Of a DNA stretch of 64,000 nt, positions 27,070 to 35,896 are shown one piece after another. This DNA comes from CALMEC01 sp963765105. Lineage in GTDB: Bacteria > Actinomycetota > Thermoleophilia > Miltoncostaeales > Miltoncostaeaceae. The stretch's first letter is position 1; each line of letters begins with the position of its first letter. Location of the stretch: the NCBI GenBank assembly GCA_963765105.1, contig CAVXUW010000002.1:62001-126000 (forward strand). Reading direction: 5' to 3'. A model generated the notes under the pieces. That model was given only the letters and a program-made list of their open reading frames with translations. It was not told the DNA's origin and did not search any database. Made by a program: the position numbers and the translations under genes.

Positions 27070-27288
27070 TCACGGCGAATCCCGCGCATCGCTCACCGGT
27101 TGTCGAGTCGCGATGCCCCGATCGTGCTTGCCGGTGCCGCACTCCCGGCAGACGACAGGGACGAGGCCGACTATCGATGGCTCCCAGATCATCCGTTGTC
27201 CCCAGCAGAGTGAACAGTGCGCACCGAGCGTGCTCCACGGTGTTGTCGCGTCCGTGGTCGGCGTTTCTTTGTCTGGTCCCTGGTTCAC
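27070..27288 (-). CDS. Small zinc-ribbon protein
   Basis: 72-residue protein starting at GTG 27288 with an excellent ribosome site (ACGGAGGAG, 6 bases of spacing). The core holds two CxxC pairs, HCSLCWGQ and VVCRECGTG, about 22 residues apart, with MIWEPSIVGLVP between them: a single zinc-ribbon knuckle. The N-terminus is polar and Thr-rich, and the tail is charged. I do not recognise a named family. It could be a DNA- or protein-binding accessory factor. Confidence 0.65.
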   Translation of the reverse strand: MNQGPDKETPTTDATTPWSTLGAHCSLCWGQRMIWEPSIVGLVPVVCRECGTGKHDRGIATRQPVSDARDSP

Positions 27289-27644
27289 TGTCGCTCCTCC
27301 GTTTCGGAGATCCGGTCGAAGACATATGGTGCGGATACATACCCCTGCTGGAACAGGTGGATGTGGCGAAAGTGCCATGCGTCGCGTTCGGCCCTGATGG
27401 CAGCCGCTCGTCCCAACGGCGCAATCCGACGCCGTTGCCTGGTGCATCGGGCGAAGGCCGTTCCCGCGACGACCGGTCGCGATAGGTGGTCGAGGGTGAT
27501 GAAAACCCGCAGTACCGTCGGGGGAATGACCGATGTCCGTGCTCTGGCGCAGATGCCATGGTCGTCGCATCGTGCGGATGTCGGGTTCGACAGGAAAGGG
27601 CTTTCGGCGTCTGCGGAGATCCCTTCATTGCGCGGCGGGAGGAC
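27289..27644. other. Intergenic region, no gene supported
   Basis: Short open frames exist on both strands but none has a ribosome site and a recognisable protein pattern. A minus-strand stretch ending near 27285 (WHFRHIHLFQQGY...) looks slightly protein-like and overlaps the zinc-ribbon start; it may be a decayed gene end. Confidence 0.4.
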
Positions 27645-28082
27645 ATGGTGGGCAACGATTCTCAGCGGAAGAGAGCCCGATGGGCGTTGATCGGCTTCGG
27701 GGTGGCCGGTCTCGTTGCCGGGGCGAGTGCACTTGTGATCGCGGTTGTCGCGGTCGGGATCTTGCTCGTGCCATTCCTCGTTTGGCTGGCGTGGAACGTC
27801 CTCGACTTCGGTGCCGCAATCGGGGCGCAGGAATTGAGCTTCTGGGGTGTCGTATTGATGACGCTGTTTCTCACCGTCGGGTTCGGGGGGCGGATCGTGA
27901 TCGCCTTGGTGGTGTGGCTCATCGATCCGCAGTGGCTTGCCGACTCCGCCGAACTCAACTGGCCGCAGCCATCGTTTCGCACGTTCATTGCCCTCGCACT
28001 GCTTCTGATGGTCGCGCAGCTTCCCGCTCACACCCACGAGCCACGCCGCGACGTGCCGGAGACGAGCAGCGGCATGGGGTGA
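27645..28082 (+). CDS. Small integral membrane protein of unknown function
   Basis: 145 residues from the ATG at 27645 (ribosome site GGAGG, 4 bases of spacing). The sequence begins with a charged tip (NDSQRKRARW). Hydrophobic segments follow at about 13-60 (a long double segment rich in Gly/Val), 65-90 and 112-130. No catalytic motif is visible and I do not recognise the family. The acidic/aromatic stretch IDPQWLADSAELNWPQPSF lies between the last two segments, probably at the membrane surface. Confidence 0.65.
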   Translation: MVGNDSQRKRARWALIGFGVAGLVAGASALVIAVVAVGILLVPFLVWLAWNVLDFGAAIGAQELSFWGVVLMTLFLTVGFGGRIVIALVVWLIDPQWLADSAELNWPQPSFRTFIALALLLMVAQLPAHTHEPRRDVPETSSGMG

Positions 28083-28127
28083 CACCAACACGTCGTGGCT
28101 GCGCGGCGGGTCCCGGCAGCTCCGGGC

Positions 28128-28373
28128 TCACCCCCGACGAGCTGTCAAAGGCGATGCTGCTCGACGTGGAGGTTGCCCCGGCTCGTCCGGGCCCACGATT
28201 GCTGCAGTGACCTCATCGGCCGTTGTCGGGTTCGTGCCGTTCGCCGGCTCGGGGGCGGGGTACTCCGCTCCGCACCACTCGCAGTGTGTGATCGGCTGAT
28301 CGATGTCGATTTCCGGCATCGATGCCCCTCGCCCACACGTCTCGCAGGGGCTATTTTTCGTGGTGCGCTGCAT
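28128..28373 (-). CDS. Small double-CxxC zinc-ribbon protein
   Basis: 81 residues from ATG 28373. Two CxxC knuckles, SPCETCGRG and THCEWCGAEY, are separated by about 20 residues containing MPEIDIDQPI. A Pro/Ala/Thr-rich tail follows. A GAGGAG lies rather far (about 12 bases) upstream of the ATG. The protein is not related in sequence to the zinc ribbon at 27070-27288 beyond the cysteine spacing. Function unknown. Confidence 0.6.
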   Translation of the reverse strand: MQRTTKNSPCETCGRGASMPEIDIDQPITHCEWCGAEYPAPEPANGTNPTTADEVTAAIVGPDEPGQPPRRAASPLTARRG

Positions 28374-28698
28374 GTCTGTGGTGCTCCTCACGAGTCCGCA
28401 TCGCGGTGGTCGTTGGTCGTGACGATACGTCGAAACCGCTCGTGGCGGGTCAGCGAGAGTGCGAGCCGGGCGTGCGGGAAACCCGCGGGCCGTTGCGCCG
28501 TCGTCGCCCAGCCCGATGGAAAGGTCGTGCCAGATTGGAGCCATCTGCTCGTAAGCAGCATGATCGCCAGCCCGCAGCAACGCCGACCGTGGAGCCCGCA
28601 GGTCGGGAACGAGTCGGCGCGTCTGGGGCGCAGTCTGCCTCCGGTAGCGTGCGGACCGCCGGCCCTGCCTGACGACCCCGACCGACTGAGGCGACGCG
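28374..28698. other. Intergenic region, divergent promoters expected
   Basis: This lies between the minus-strand zinc-ribbon gene and the plus-strand VIT-type gene. I see no supported coding sequence, and no clear repeat or hairpin longer than 10 bp. Confidence 0.4.
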
Positions 28699-29400
28699 AT
28701 GACTTCGAGACAGGCTTTCGCGGAGCGACATCTGTCCTATCGCGCGGGGTGGCTGCGCGCCGCCGTTCTAGGCGCGAACGACGGGATTCTGTCCACGGCG
28801 AGCCTGGTGCTGGGCGTCGCCGCAGCAGGAGCGTCGCGCGGGGCGATCGTGACGGCGGGAGTGGCCGGGCTCGTGGCAGGTGCCATGTCCATGGCGGCTG
28901 GGGAGTACGTGTCGGTCAGCTCGCAACGTGACACTGAGCGCGCCGACCTCGCGCTCGAGCGACGGGAGCTCGCCGACGATCCCGACGGCGAGTTGGAGGA
29001 ACTCGCCCAGATCTATCGGGAGCGCGGACTCTCCGACGAGCTTGCCGCCCAGGTAGCAAGCGAGCTCTCCGACGGAGACCGCCTGCGCGTCCATGCTCGG
29101 GACGAGCTGGGAATCGACCCCGATTCGCTTGCCCGACCGTTCCAGGCGGCGTGGGCGTCTGCCGTCTCATTCACCGTCGGCGCTGCCGTGCCACTCCTCG
29201 CGATCGCGCTCACGCCCAGCGGGGTACGAGTGGTGACGGCGATTGGCATCACGCTCGTCGCCCTGGGAGTGCTGGGCGTCGTCGGGGCCCGTCTCGGCGG
29301 CGCGCCTGTGGCGCGCGCCGCACTTCGGGTCGTTCTCGGTGGGGCATTTGCGATGGCCATAACGATGGCAATCGGAGCACTCGTGGGTACGGCTATCTGA
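28699..29400 (+). CDS. VIT1/CCC1-family metal (Fe/Mn) transporter
   Basis: Membrane protein of 233 residues that probably moves Fe2+ or Mn2+ out of the cytosol. Diagnostic features are RAAVLGANDGILSTASLVLGVAAAG in helix 1, the GAMSMAAGEYVSVSSQRD segment in helix 2, a Glu-rich cytosolic loop (about 80-130) containing the metal-binding helices, and three C-terminal helices. The ATG at 28699 directly precedes the conserved HLSYRAGWLRAAVLGANDG start. Confidence 0.92.
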   Translation: MTSRQAFAERHLSYRAGWLRAAVLGANDGILSTASLVLGVAAAGASRGAIVTAGVAGLVAGAMSMAAGEYVSVSSQRDTERADLALERRELADDPDGELEELAQIYRERGLSDELAAQVASELSDGDRLRVHARDELGIDPDSLARPFQAAWASAVSFTVGAAVPLLAIALTPSGVRVVTAIGITLVALGVLGVVGARLGGAPVARAALRVVLGGAFAMAITMAIGALVGTAI

Positions 29401-29740
29401 GGCTCGCGGGTGGAGCCCACGATCGATGCCGGACGGGCGGTGTGCACGTCGATGTGGAATGCGGTTGTGACAACGGCCAACGATGTCATCCGCACTGCGT
29501 TGCCTCAGGCCGCCCGCCGTGGCGTTTGCCTTTCTCTCGGTCAACGCCACGACAGGCAATGGTGTGGACGTGCGGCCGCAATGGTGGCTCTCTGCCGGAG
29601 CGGCGTCGATCCCGCCGTCTCACGTCCGTGCGAGCCGGCGGCGCTGAGCCATCGGTCGATCGTGCAATCGCCAGGGAGTCGTCACATAAGTGTGCCCGAT
29701 AGTGAACCGAACGCCGCTCAGGACCAGCAATCATTAGGGC
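29401..29740. other. Intergenic region, nothing recognised
   Basis: 340 bases between the metal transporter and the large secreted protein. No open frame here has both a start signal and a protein-like composition, and no strong hairpin was seen. A promoter for the downstream gene is expected in the last 100 bases. Confidence 0.4.
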
Positions 29741-32515
29741 ATGGCTAACGACACCAGGCGACCCGATCGATTTCGCCGTGTGATGAGCGCACCACGCCGC
29801 CGATCCCACCCCGCTCTCCGCATCTTTCCCGCGACCGTCGTCGTCGCCGTCCTGGGAGTCATGGCGATCGGTGCACACGCCCGCGGCGCGAAGGAGCTGC
29901 GCACCGTCGCTGCGACACAACCCCGCGCCGTCTCCGCGAAGCCACGGGTGGTACGCATGAGCCCACGCGGGAATGCCGTCACGACGACCCGCCCCATCGT
30001 GATCCAGTTTTCGCGTCGCATGAACCGTGGCGCCGTCCGTCGCAGCGTGGCCATCACACCCGCCGTACGGTGCATCTGGCGGTGGAACACTGCCTCCACG
30101 CGACTCACCTGTCGGCACGCGGCGCGTCTGCGCTCCGGCACGGTCTATCGGGTGACCGTTGCGCGGAAGGCGCGCAGCGCCGCGGGCGTGCGGCTGCGGC
30201 GAAGCGTGGTCCACCGGTTTCGCACTGCCCCACCGACAACACCTCCGCCACCGACACCCCCGCCGGTCGCGCCCGGACCGATCGTGGAGACCGGCGTGCC
30301 TATCGGTAACAGCACCGCATTCCGCATCACCCGCCCTGCAGGGGTGACCGGTGACGTGAACGTGACGGTCGGCTCTCTTCCGCCCGGTGTTGTCGCCCCG
30401 GCCAACGTCGTGCTTCCCGCCGGGGCCAATGAGGTGTGGTATCCGGTTGGCGCGACTACCTCAGCCAGTCCCGGGACGGTAGCGGTGACGTTTGCGGTTG
30501 GAGGGAAAGCCGAGACCCGGCAACTGCCGCTCCTTCGCCGTCAACGTGGCGGGCTCGAGGGAATCGGTAGCGCGGGAATCAACGTCGACGGCCCCGACGA
30601 CTGGGCCAACAAACTCTTCGCCGACGCGGCCAAACAGGCCCGCCCCTGGGTCGAGATCACCGGCCCCTTCGGCGTTCGCCTTCCGCCCGCCGACCTCGAC
30701 GCAAACGGCTGGCCCACACGTGACGGACGTCTCCTCATGTTCGCCATCCGCCGTGCCGGCGGAACGTACGCATTGCGGTTCACCGGAACGGCGAACGTCT
30801 CAGCCTTCGGCGGCACCGTCAGCGGTCTCAGCTACGACGCGGCGTCCAACACGACGTCGGGAACGCTCACCGTCCCGATTCTGCCGGAGCTCGATGAGAA
30901 CATCGTTTGGCTTGACTTCCCGGCATCTCGTCGCACCGCTGCGAGCGCACTGAACACCGGTGTCACCAACGTAAGCCTGATGCGCCCGCAAACCGAGGGT
31001 GGCTCGGTGCCCTACCCGTTCGGCACGACGTTTACGAACGAGGCGAAGGGCTACTACTCACACTTCAGCACGCTGCGCATGATGGGGGCACAGGGCACCA
31101 ACTGGTCGATCATCCGCACCTGGGCCGACCGACCCTTTCCGAGCGATTCCAGCCAGGCCAAAATCCATGCAAAGACGGGTTTCACTGAAGAGGTGGTCAA
31201 CGGTTTCGCGCTTGAGTACCAGATCCAACTCTGCAACGAGACCCAGCGTGACTGTTGGTTCAACGTGCCGGAGTTGGCCGATGACGACTACGTGCGCCGC
31301 ATGGCTCAAATGATCCAGACGCAACTCGACCCCTCACTTCGTGCCTACATCGAGTACAGCAACGAGGTCTGGAACCCGACGTTCCCGGCCTGGCACCACA
31401 CGCTGCGCGAGGCCCGCGCCGAGGTCGCGGCGAGCCCGGCGAGCCCGCTCGCGTTCGACGGCTCTACCGACCAGTACGTGTGGCGGGTTCGCTGGTTCGC
31501 ACGGCGGTCCGTTCAGATCAGCGACATCTTCCGGCAGGTCGTTGGCGACAGCCAGATGATGACGCGCATCCGTCCGGTGCTCGAGAGCCAGCTCGTCATC
31601 ACTTACGATGACGACCTCGCACTCGGGTTCCTCGAGGGCTATTACAACAACCCGCGGTTTGCCGCGAACCCACGTCCGCCGTGGGATTACTTCTACGCAA
31701 TCGGTGGTGCGACGTACGCGGGAGTCGACGCCGTCGACAACATCAACACGGTGGAGGGCGCGTTCGCCAAGGATTGGGACATCTTTCCCGAGGGACGCTT
31801 GTCGACGAAGATCGTTGATGAGAAGCACCGGGCGATCAGCTACGGCGTGAGGTATGCCTCCTACGAGGGTGGGCCAAGCTTGTGGGGCGACATCTCCGGG
31901 GCGCAGAACCCGAACAACCCCACGTCCAATGCGCTGCGCTACCAGATCCGTCTCGACCCGAGATTCCTGGGCAAGGTGGCGGGCCTCCACAACCTCTTCC
32001 TTCAAGCGGGTGGGGATCTGGACGTGGTCTTCGGCCCAGCCAACGGCTACATCGGGGCCTGGTCGTTGCTCAACGACCTCGCCGACCAGAACAACCCGCA
32101 GCGCAACTACGGCCTGCGGGGAATCGATCAGGCAAGCACGACGACGCGTCCGGTCGTGTTTCTCGGCACGGCACTTCCGGCGACCCTCAACCCGCGGGCA
32201 CCCGCAACCGACACCGCCGCGCCCGAATTCACCCGTGGCAACTCGACGACCTTCGGTCGGGCGGCCACCGACACGCTCGCGTTTACGGCACACACCACGA
32301 CTGCCCGTACCGTCACGGTGACGGTGAACGGACTGGCCGTCGGCGCCGCCGCGATCGCGCTGTTCGTCGACGGATCGTTCGCGGGCTTTCTCGAGCTGCC
32401 GAACGGCGCGACGACGAGCACCCCGCTCACGGTGGTACTCGCAGCGGGCTCGCACTCACTGCGTTTTGAGCCCGGAGTCGGTGAGGCCCGCCTCGACGCC
32501 GTCGCCGCGAGGTAG
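29741..32515 (+). CDS. Secreted glycosidase-like protein with N-terminal Big-5 domain
   Basis: 924-residue exported protein. A cationic N-terminus with a hydrophobic segment (about 27-48, IFPATVVVAVLGVMAIGAHA) is a signal peptide. Residues 65-165 resemble a bacterial Ig-like (Big-5) domain, followed by a Pro/Thr linker (PPTTPPPPTPPP). The large central part (about 270-790) looks like a TIM-barrel glycoside hydrolase: a typical acid/base loop is IEYSNEVWNP with E542, and KIVDEKHRAISYGVRYASYEGGPS may carry the second carboxylate. The last 90 residues are beta-rich and may bind carbohydrate. I cannot assign a GH family; the polysaccharide target is unknown. A decayed transposase begins right after its stop. 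Confidence 0.7.
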   Translation: MANDTRRPDRFRRVMSAPRRRSHPALRIFPATVVVAVLGVMAIGAHARGAKELRTVAATQPRAVSAKPRVVRMSPRGNAVTTTRPIVIQFSRRMNRGAVRRSVAITPAVRCIWRWNTASTRLTCRHAARLRSGTVYRVTVARKARSAAGVRLRRSVVHRFRTAPPTTPPPPTPPPVAPGPIVETGVPIGNSTAFRITRPAGVTGDVNVTVGSLPPGVVAPANVVLPAGANEVWYPVGATTSASPGTVAVTFAVGGKAETRQLPLLRRQRGGLEGIGSAGINVDGPDDWANKLFADAAKQARPWVEITGPFGVRLPPADLDANGWPTRDGRLLMFAIRRAGGTYALRFTGTANVSAFGGTVSGLSYDAASNTTSGTLTVPILPELDENIVWLDFPASRRTAASALNTGVTNVSLMRPQTEGGSVPYPFGTTFTNEAKGYYSHFSTLRMMGAQGTNWSIIRTWADRPFPSDSSQAKIHAKTGFTEEVVNGFALEYQIQLCNETQRDCWFNVPELADDDYVRRMAQMIQTQLDPSLRAYIEYSNEVWNPTFPAWHHTLREARAEVAASPASPLAFDGSTDQYVWRVRWFARRSVQISDIFRQVVGDSQMMTRIRPVLESQLVITYDDDLALGFLEGYYNNPRFAANPRPPWDYFYAIGGATYAGVDAVDNINTVEGAFAKDWDIFPEGRLSTKIVDEKHRAISYGVRYASYEGGPSLWGDISGAQNPNNPTSNALRYQIRLDPRFLGKVAGLHNLFLQAGGDLDVVFGPANGYIGAWSLLNDLADQNNPQRNYGLRGIDQASTTTRPVVFLGTALPATLNPRAPATDTAAPEFTRGNSTTFGRAATDTLAFTAHTTTARTVTVTVNGLAVGAAAIALFVDGSFAGFLELPNGATTSTPLTVVLAAGSHSLRFEPGVGEARLDAVAAR

Positions 32516-32622
32516 TGGAAGTGACCACCCACAGTGTTGCCGGTGGTACCGGCCTCCTGACTCGACTGCCGATCTGTGGGGGACGACACGGGCGGTCGAC
32601 GCGGGGGCCGTGGCCGGCCCCG

Positions 32623-33111
32623 GCGCAGGACCGCGTCGAGGCGAAGCTGGTGGAGTTGGCTGATGCGTGGCCGGAGTGGGGTCACCGCAGACTCGTCGAC
32701 CTCGCCCGCCTCGACGGGATGGAGCTGTCGGATTCCACGGCGTTGCGGGCCCTGAAACGCACCGGCCGTGTACTCAAACCGGATTACACCCGTGAGATAC
32801 GGCGCCACGCCCACGCCCGCTGAGCGGCGTTCGTCGTGCCGCCCAGCGGACCCGATCAGGTGTGGCAGATGGACTTCACCGAATACGAAACCACCCAAGG
32901 TGGAACGTGGCGCATCGGCGGGTGCGCCGACTACTGGTCGAAGACGGAGCTGGGCTGGAACGTCACGACGACGCAAAACCACCAGGACGCGATCGCGGCG
33001 ATACGCATCGCGATCGCGGAGGCCGAACGGCTGCGCGGCGGCACACCGCTGCTCGAACAGTTGACGAACCCCGACACCGGGGAGCTACGGCCAACACGTC
33101 GGACGCGGTGA
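32623..33111 (+). pseudogene. Decayed IS481/IS3-type transposase fragment
   Basis: One frame carries integrase-like sequence interrupted by a TGA at 32821-32823: before it, WPEWGHRRLVDLARLDG (helix-turn-helix part); after it, QVWQMDFTEYETT, the start of the DDE catalytic domain with its first Asp. The TGA sits where a CGA (Arg) would keep the frame, a single C-to-T change. The frame ends at 33111 before the remaining catalytic residues. Both ends are missing and no terminal inverted repeats are evident, so this is an old insertion remnant. Confidence 0.8.
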
Positions 33112-33204
33112 GCGTCAATATCAACGGTAAGTGGTGGGCACCGACCACGTCCGTTGAGGGCGGGCTCGGTAACTTGGCGTCCCGGATGGGTTAGCCTTTC
33201 CCGC

Positions 33205-33480
33205 ATGGCCACTCGTGACGAGCTTGACGCCCTGACCGCCAAGGAACTGCACGATCGTTCCGTCACGCGCGCTGTGCACCATCTTGACATCAAGTTCTTT
33301 CACGAGCTGCTGTCGACGCTGCCTGCGGCGGAAGCCGCGCTGGGTGAGGTCGACCGCAGCAACGCCGACGTCTTCAAGCTTCTCTCACTCGTCAACGACG
33401 CCGTTGCGGCTGACGAGGGCCCGCTCGCCGATGCGCTGCGACCGTTCTACACGGCGTATCTTCTCGAGCACGAGACCTAG
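33205..33480 (+). CDS. Conserved small helical protein of unknown function
   Basis: 91 residues from the ATG at 33205, beginning MATRDELDALTAKELHDRSV. It is almost entirely predicted helix, with an acidic character and no cysteines, membrane segment or signal peptide. The pattern RAVHHLDIKFFHELLSTLPAAEAAL and the ending LRPFYTAYLLEH look like a compact helical bundle. I have no name for it. It is convergent with the ppk2 gene. Confidence 0.7.
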   Translation: MATRDELDALTAKELHDRSVTRAVHHLDIKFFHELLSTLPAAEAALGEVDRSNADVFKLLSLVNDAVAADEGPLADALRPFYTAYLLEHET

Positions 33481-33507
33481 GACACCCCACCCCGAACGAC
33501 CCGGGGA

Positions 33508-34608
33508 CTACAGGAGGGGGACGTCTCCGGCCTCGCCGGCCTCGTAGACGACGTTTGCCCGGCCTACCAGGAACGGGTCGAGTGGGCCGATGCGTTCGAC
33601 GTCCTTGTTCGTGTAGGGCATGCGGTGGAGCACGTAGCGCATCGCGTTGAGTCGTGCGCGCTTTTTGCAGTCGGACTTGATCACGACCCACGGTGCGTCG
33701 GCGGTGTCGGTGTGCAGGAACACCGCCTCCTTCGCGGCGGTGTATTCATCCCACATGTCGAGTGATGCGAGGTCGATTGGTGAGAGCTTCCATTGCTTGA
33801 GCGGGTGACGCTGCCGTTCGGCGAACCTCCGTTGCTGCTCCTCGCGGCTCACCGAGAACCAGAACTTGATGAGGTGTACGCCGCTGCGCACCAGGTTGCG
33901 CTCGAACTCCGGGGCCTGGCGCATGAACTCCTGGTACTCCTCGTCGGTACAGAACCCCATGACGCGTTCCACCCCGGCCCGGTTGTACCACGACCGGTCG
34001 AACAGCACGATCTCGCCCCGTGTCGGCAGGTGCTGGACGTAGCGTTGGAAATACCACTGGCCCTGCTCGGTCGGGGTGGGTTTCTCCAACGCAACCACGC
34101 GCGATCCGCGGGGGTTCAGGTGCTCCATGAATCGCTTGATGGTGCCGCCCTTGCCCGCTGCGTCACGACCTTCGAACACGATCACAATGCGCTGTCCGGT
34201 TTCCTTCGCCCATGCCTGGAGCTTCAAGAGTTCGACCTGCAGCCGATACTTCTGACGTTCGTAGGTCTTGCGGGCCATCAGGTTTGTGTACGGGTAAACC
34301 GTCTGGCGCCAGTTGGCGATGAGCACGTCGTCGGGATGGATCGGCGGGGTGCCGTACACGGGCGCATCCTGACCGAGGAGCTGCTCACCCACGGCCACCC
34401 GATCGTCGGCCGACGTGCCGGCGAGCACCGCCTCGAGCCATTTTGCGACCTCGGCCATCTCCCGGGAGTCGGCGTTTGCCAGCACGTCTTGCACCGCGTT
34501 CACCAAAGCGCCTTGGGCGCTCTCGGTCTCCTGTGCGGTTTCAAAGCGCTCGATGCCCGCCGGGGTGAGATTCGGCGAGATGTCTCCCTGGCGCGCGCGA
34601 CGTGTCAT
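33508..34608 (-). CDS. ppk2: Polyphosphate kinase 2 (PPK2)
   Basis: Transfers phosphate between polyphosphate and nucleoside diphosphates, usually favouring NTP synthesis from polyP. The 366-residue protein has Walker A FEGRDAAGKGGTI, Walker B LFDRSWYNRAGVE with the PPK2-specific Trp-Tyr-Asn, and the lid motif RFAERQRHPLKQWKLSPID. An N-terminal extension of about 110 residues precedes the kinase core, as in the longer PPK2 class. The ATG at 34608 is selected because it gives a normal N-terminus (MTRRARQGD). It lies immediately downstream of the rhodopsin operon but beyond a strong terminator hairpin, so it is probably a separate unit. Confidence 0.92.
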   Translation of the reverse strand: MTRRARQGDISPNLTPAGIERFETAQETESAQGALVNAVQDVLANADSREMAEVAKWLEAVLAGTSADDRVAVGEQLLGQDAPVYGTPPIHPDDVLIANWRQTVYPYTNLMARKTYERQKYRLQVELLKLQAWAKETGQRIVIVFEGRDAAGKGGTIKRFMEHLNPRGSRVVALEKPTPTEQGQWYFQRYVQHLPTRGEIVLFDRSWYNRAGVERVMGFCTDEEYQEFMRQAPEFERNLVRSGVHLIKFWFSVSREEQQRRFAERQRHPLKQWKLSPIDLASLDMWDEYTAAKEAVFLHTDTADAPWVVIKSDCKKRARLNAMRYVLHRMPYTNKDVERIGPLDPFLVGRANVVYEAGEAGDVPLL

Positions 34609-34742
34609 GTGCCGGAGGATAGTCCAGCGCCGTCGCTCGTGACGTGCACGACGAGCGGGCGGGATGTGCCGGTCGCGCCGGGTCGACCCCACTAACCCAG
34701 GGCAAGCTGGTCTTGTGACCCGATCCGCTGCGGAAGAAAATG

Positions 34743-34776
34743 ACCCGCCCCACACCGGGGGAAGTGTGGGGCGGGT
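34743..34776 (-). terminator. Rho-independent terminator of the rhodopsin operon
   Basis: Arms 34743-34755 (ACCCGCCCCACAC) and 34764-34776 are perfect 13-bp complements with an 8-base loop. On the minus strand the stem is followed by CATTTTCTTCC, a T-rich tail. It lies 49 bases past the rhodopsin stop, cleanly separating this operon from ppk2. Confidence 0.8.
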
Positions 34777-34824
34777 GGCGTCGGGAACCGTGAGATCCCC
34801 GACACGTGCGGAGTCGGCGCTGAG

Positions 34825-35532
34825 TTACGCCGCCGCGCGTGAGACCGCCCCGAGCGATTCGCTCGTATGTGGCGCGGTCCGGCCAAGAGCGGCTCGACTT
34901 GTCAACAACACCAAGCCGAAGCCGATTTTTGCGAGAAGGTCGATCACCGCGAACATGGCGACCTCGGTCGTCAAGCTGATGGTCGACGTTCCTTCTGTTC
35001 CGAGAATCCAGATGATGGGGTAGAGACTCCACAGGCCCACGGTGAGGCCGGCCAATCGTGTGAACGTGGTGGCAACTTCCGGGCCCTTCAACCGTGCCAT
35101 CGCGATGAACTCCCGGACGAGAATCCCGACAATCCCCACGAATGCGATCGAGCTGACGGTAAACCAGATGTAGCGCTCGTTGCCGGTGGTGAGACCGGCG
35201 ATCAAGCCTGTCCCGATCATGTAGACGTCGAGGCCGATGAGCCACGCGATGAGCCGTCGATCCGCCCCGACCAGGATCGCCAGATCGAGGAGGAGAAGGG
35301 GCGTCGTAATCAGCCAGTCGATGTATCGGGCGTAGAAGACATCGCGACCGTCGATCGAGACGATGCCCTGATCGAGTGCCATCGCCAAATATGCTGTCGC
35401 TGCGACGGCCGCGATGAAGAATGTGATCAGAAAAAAATCTCGTCCCTCGCCCTGTGCGTTGCGGCCGAGGACGAGGAAGGCAAGCGCACCGAGGGTCATG
35501 CCCGCGGTGCCGATCCAAAGCCACGTCGTCAT
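34825..35532 (-). CDS. Bacteriorhodopsin-type light-driven proton pump
   Basis: Seven-helix type-1 rhodopsin, 235 residues. Helix C has RYIDWLITTPLLLLD with R69, D72, T76, D83, equivalent to bacteriorhodopsin R82, D85, T89 and D96: the DTD outward proton-pump motif. Helix G has AVIDLLAKIGFG with D198 and the retinal lysine K202 (D212/K216). The E-F-G region WSLYPIIWILGTEG...LTTE keeps E180 and E190, matching the proton-release pair E194/E204. D102 matches D115. This full archaeal-style set is unlike the xanthorhodopsin/actinorhodopsin type usual in actinobacteria. The ribosome site GAGGGA precedes ATG 35532. It is the last gene of a three-gene operon divergent from carH. Confidence 0.95.
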   Translation of the reverse strand: MTTWLWIGTAGMTLGALAFLVLGRNAQGEGRDFFLITFFIAAVAATAYLAMALDQGIVSIDGRDVFYARYIDWLITTPLLLLDLAILVGADRRLIAWLIGLDVYMIGTGLIAGLTTGNERYIWFTVSSIAFVGIVGILVREFIAMARLKGPEVATTFTRLAGLTVGLWSLYPIIWILGTEGTSTISLTTEVAMFAVIDLLAKIGFGLVLLTSRAALGRTAPHTSESLGAVSRAAA

Positions 35533-35542
35533 TTCATTTCCC

Positions 35543-35896
35543 TCAATCGTTGGGACGTACTCGACGGCGTTTCATCTGAGTGCGTCGTTGCCGAAGAATG
35601 TTCCGAATTCGCGGGCGCACCGCGACGCTCCCGATGAGCATTCGCCCAAGCGGTGAGCGCACACCCGACCCCGCTGTCGCCAGGACGCGACCGTCGGCGT
35701 CGTTGATTGTCAACTGGTTCCCGGCGATCCGAAGGCCGTTGGCCGCGGCGGAAAGCCACATCCGCGAATCCCGCGGCGACGTTGCCTCATGGACCGTCAA
35801 TACCAGGCGCTCCCCGTCACCGGTGAGCGTCGCGCTGACTCCCTCGCTACTCAGGTTGAGGTCGCCGCGGATCGACAGCTGGGGCCGGGTGGTCAC
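35543..35896 (-). CDS. Unknown protein in the rhodopsin operon (117 aa)
   Basis: I do not recognise this gene. The GTG at 35896 overlaps the stop of the preceding small gene (GTGA), and the stop is 10 bases before the rhodopsin ATG, so it is certainly co-transcribed. The N-terminal 85 residues look beta-rich (LSIRGDLNLSSEGVSATLTGDGERLVLTV, then NGLRIAGNQLTIND), like a small sandwich or lipid/ligand-binding fold. The last 30 residues are strongly basic (RPRIRNILRQRRTQMKRRRVR). There is no signal peptide or membrane segment. The basic tail could touch membrane lipids or nucleic acid. Confidence 0.7.
   Translation of the reverse strand: MTTRPQLSIRGDLNLSSEGVSATLTGDGERLVLTVHEATSPRDSRMWLSAAANGLRIAGNQLTINDADGRVLATAGSGVRSPLGRMLIGSVAVRPRIRNILRQRRTQMKRRRVRPND

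Noticed and set aside
27285..27540. Minus-strand possible small protein ending WHFRHIHLFQQGY...
   Set aside because: No ribosome site, an unclear start and no recognised family; mentioned only in the intergenic note.
31334..32455. Minus-strand open frame opposite the glycosidase-like gene
   Set aside because: No start signal or family pattern; the opposite strand encodes a continuous 924-residue exported protein.
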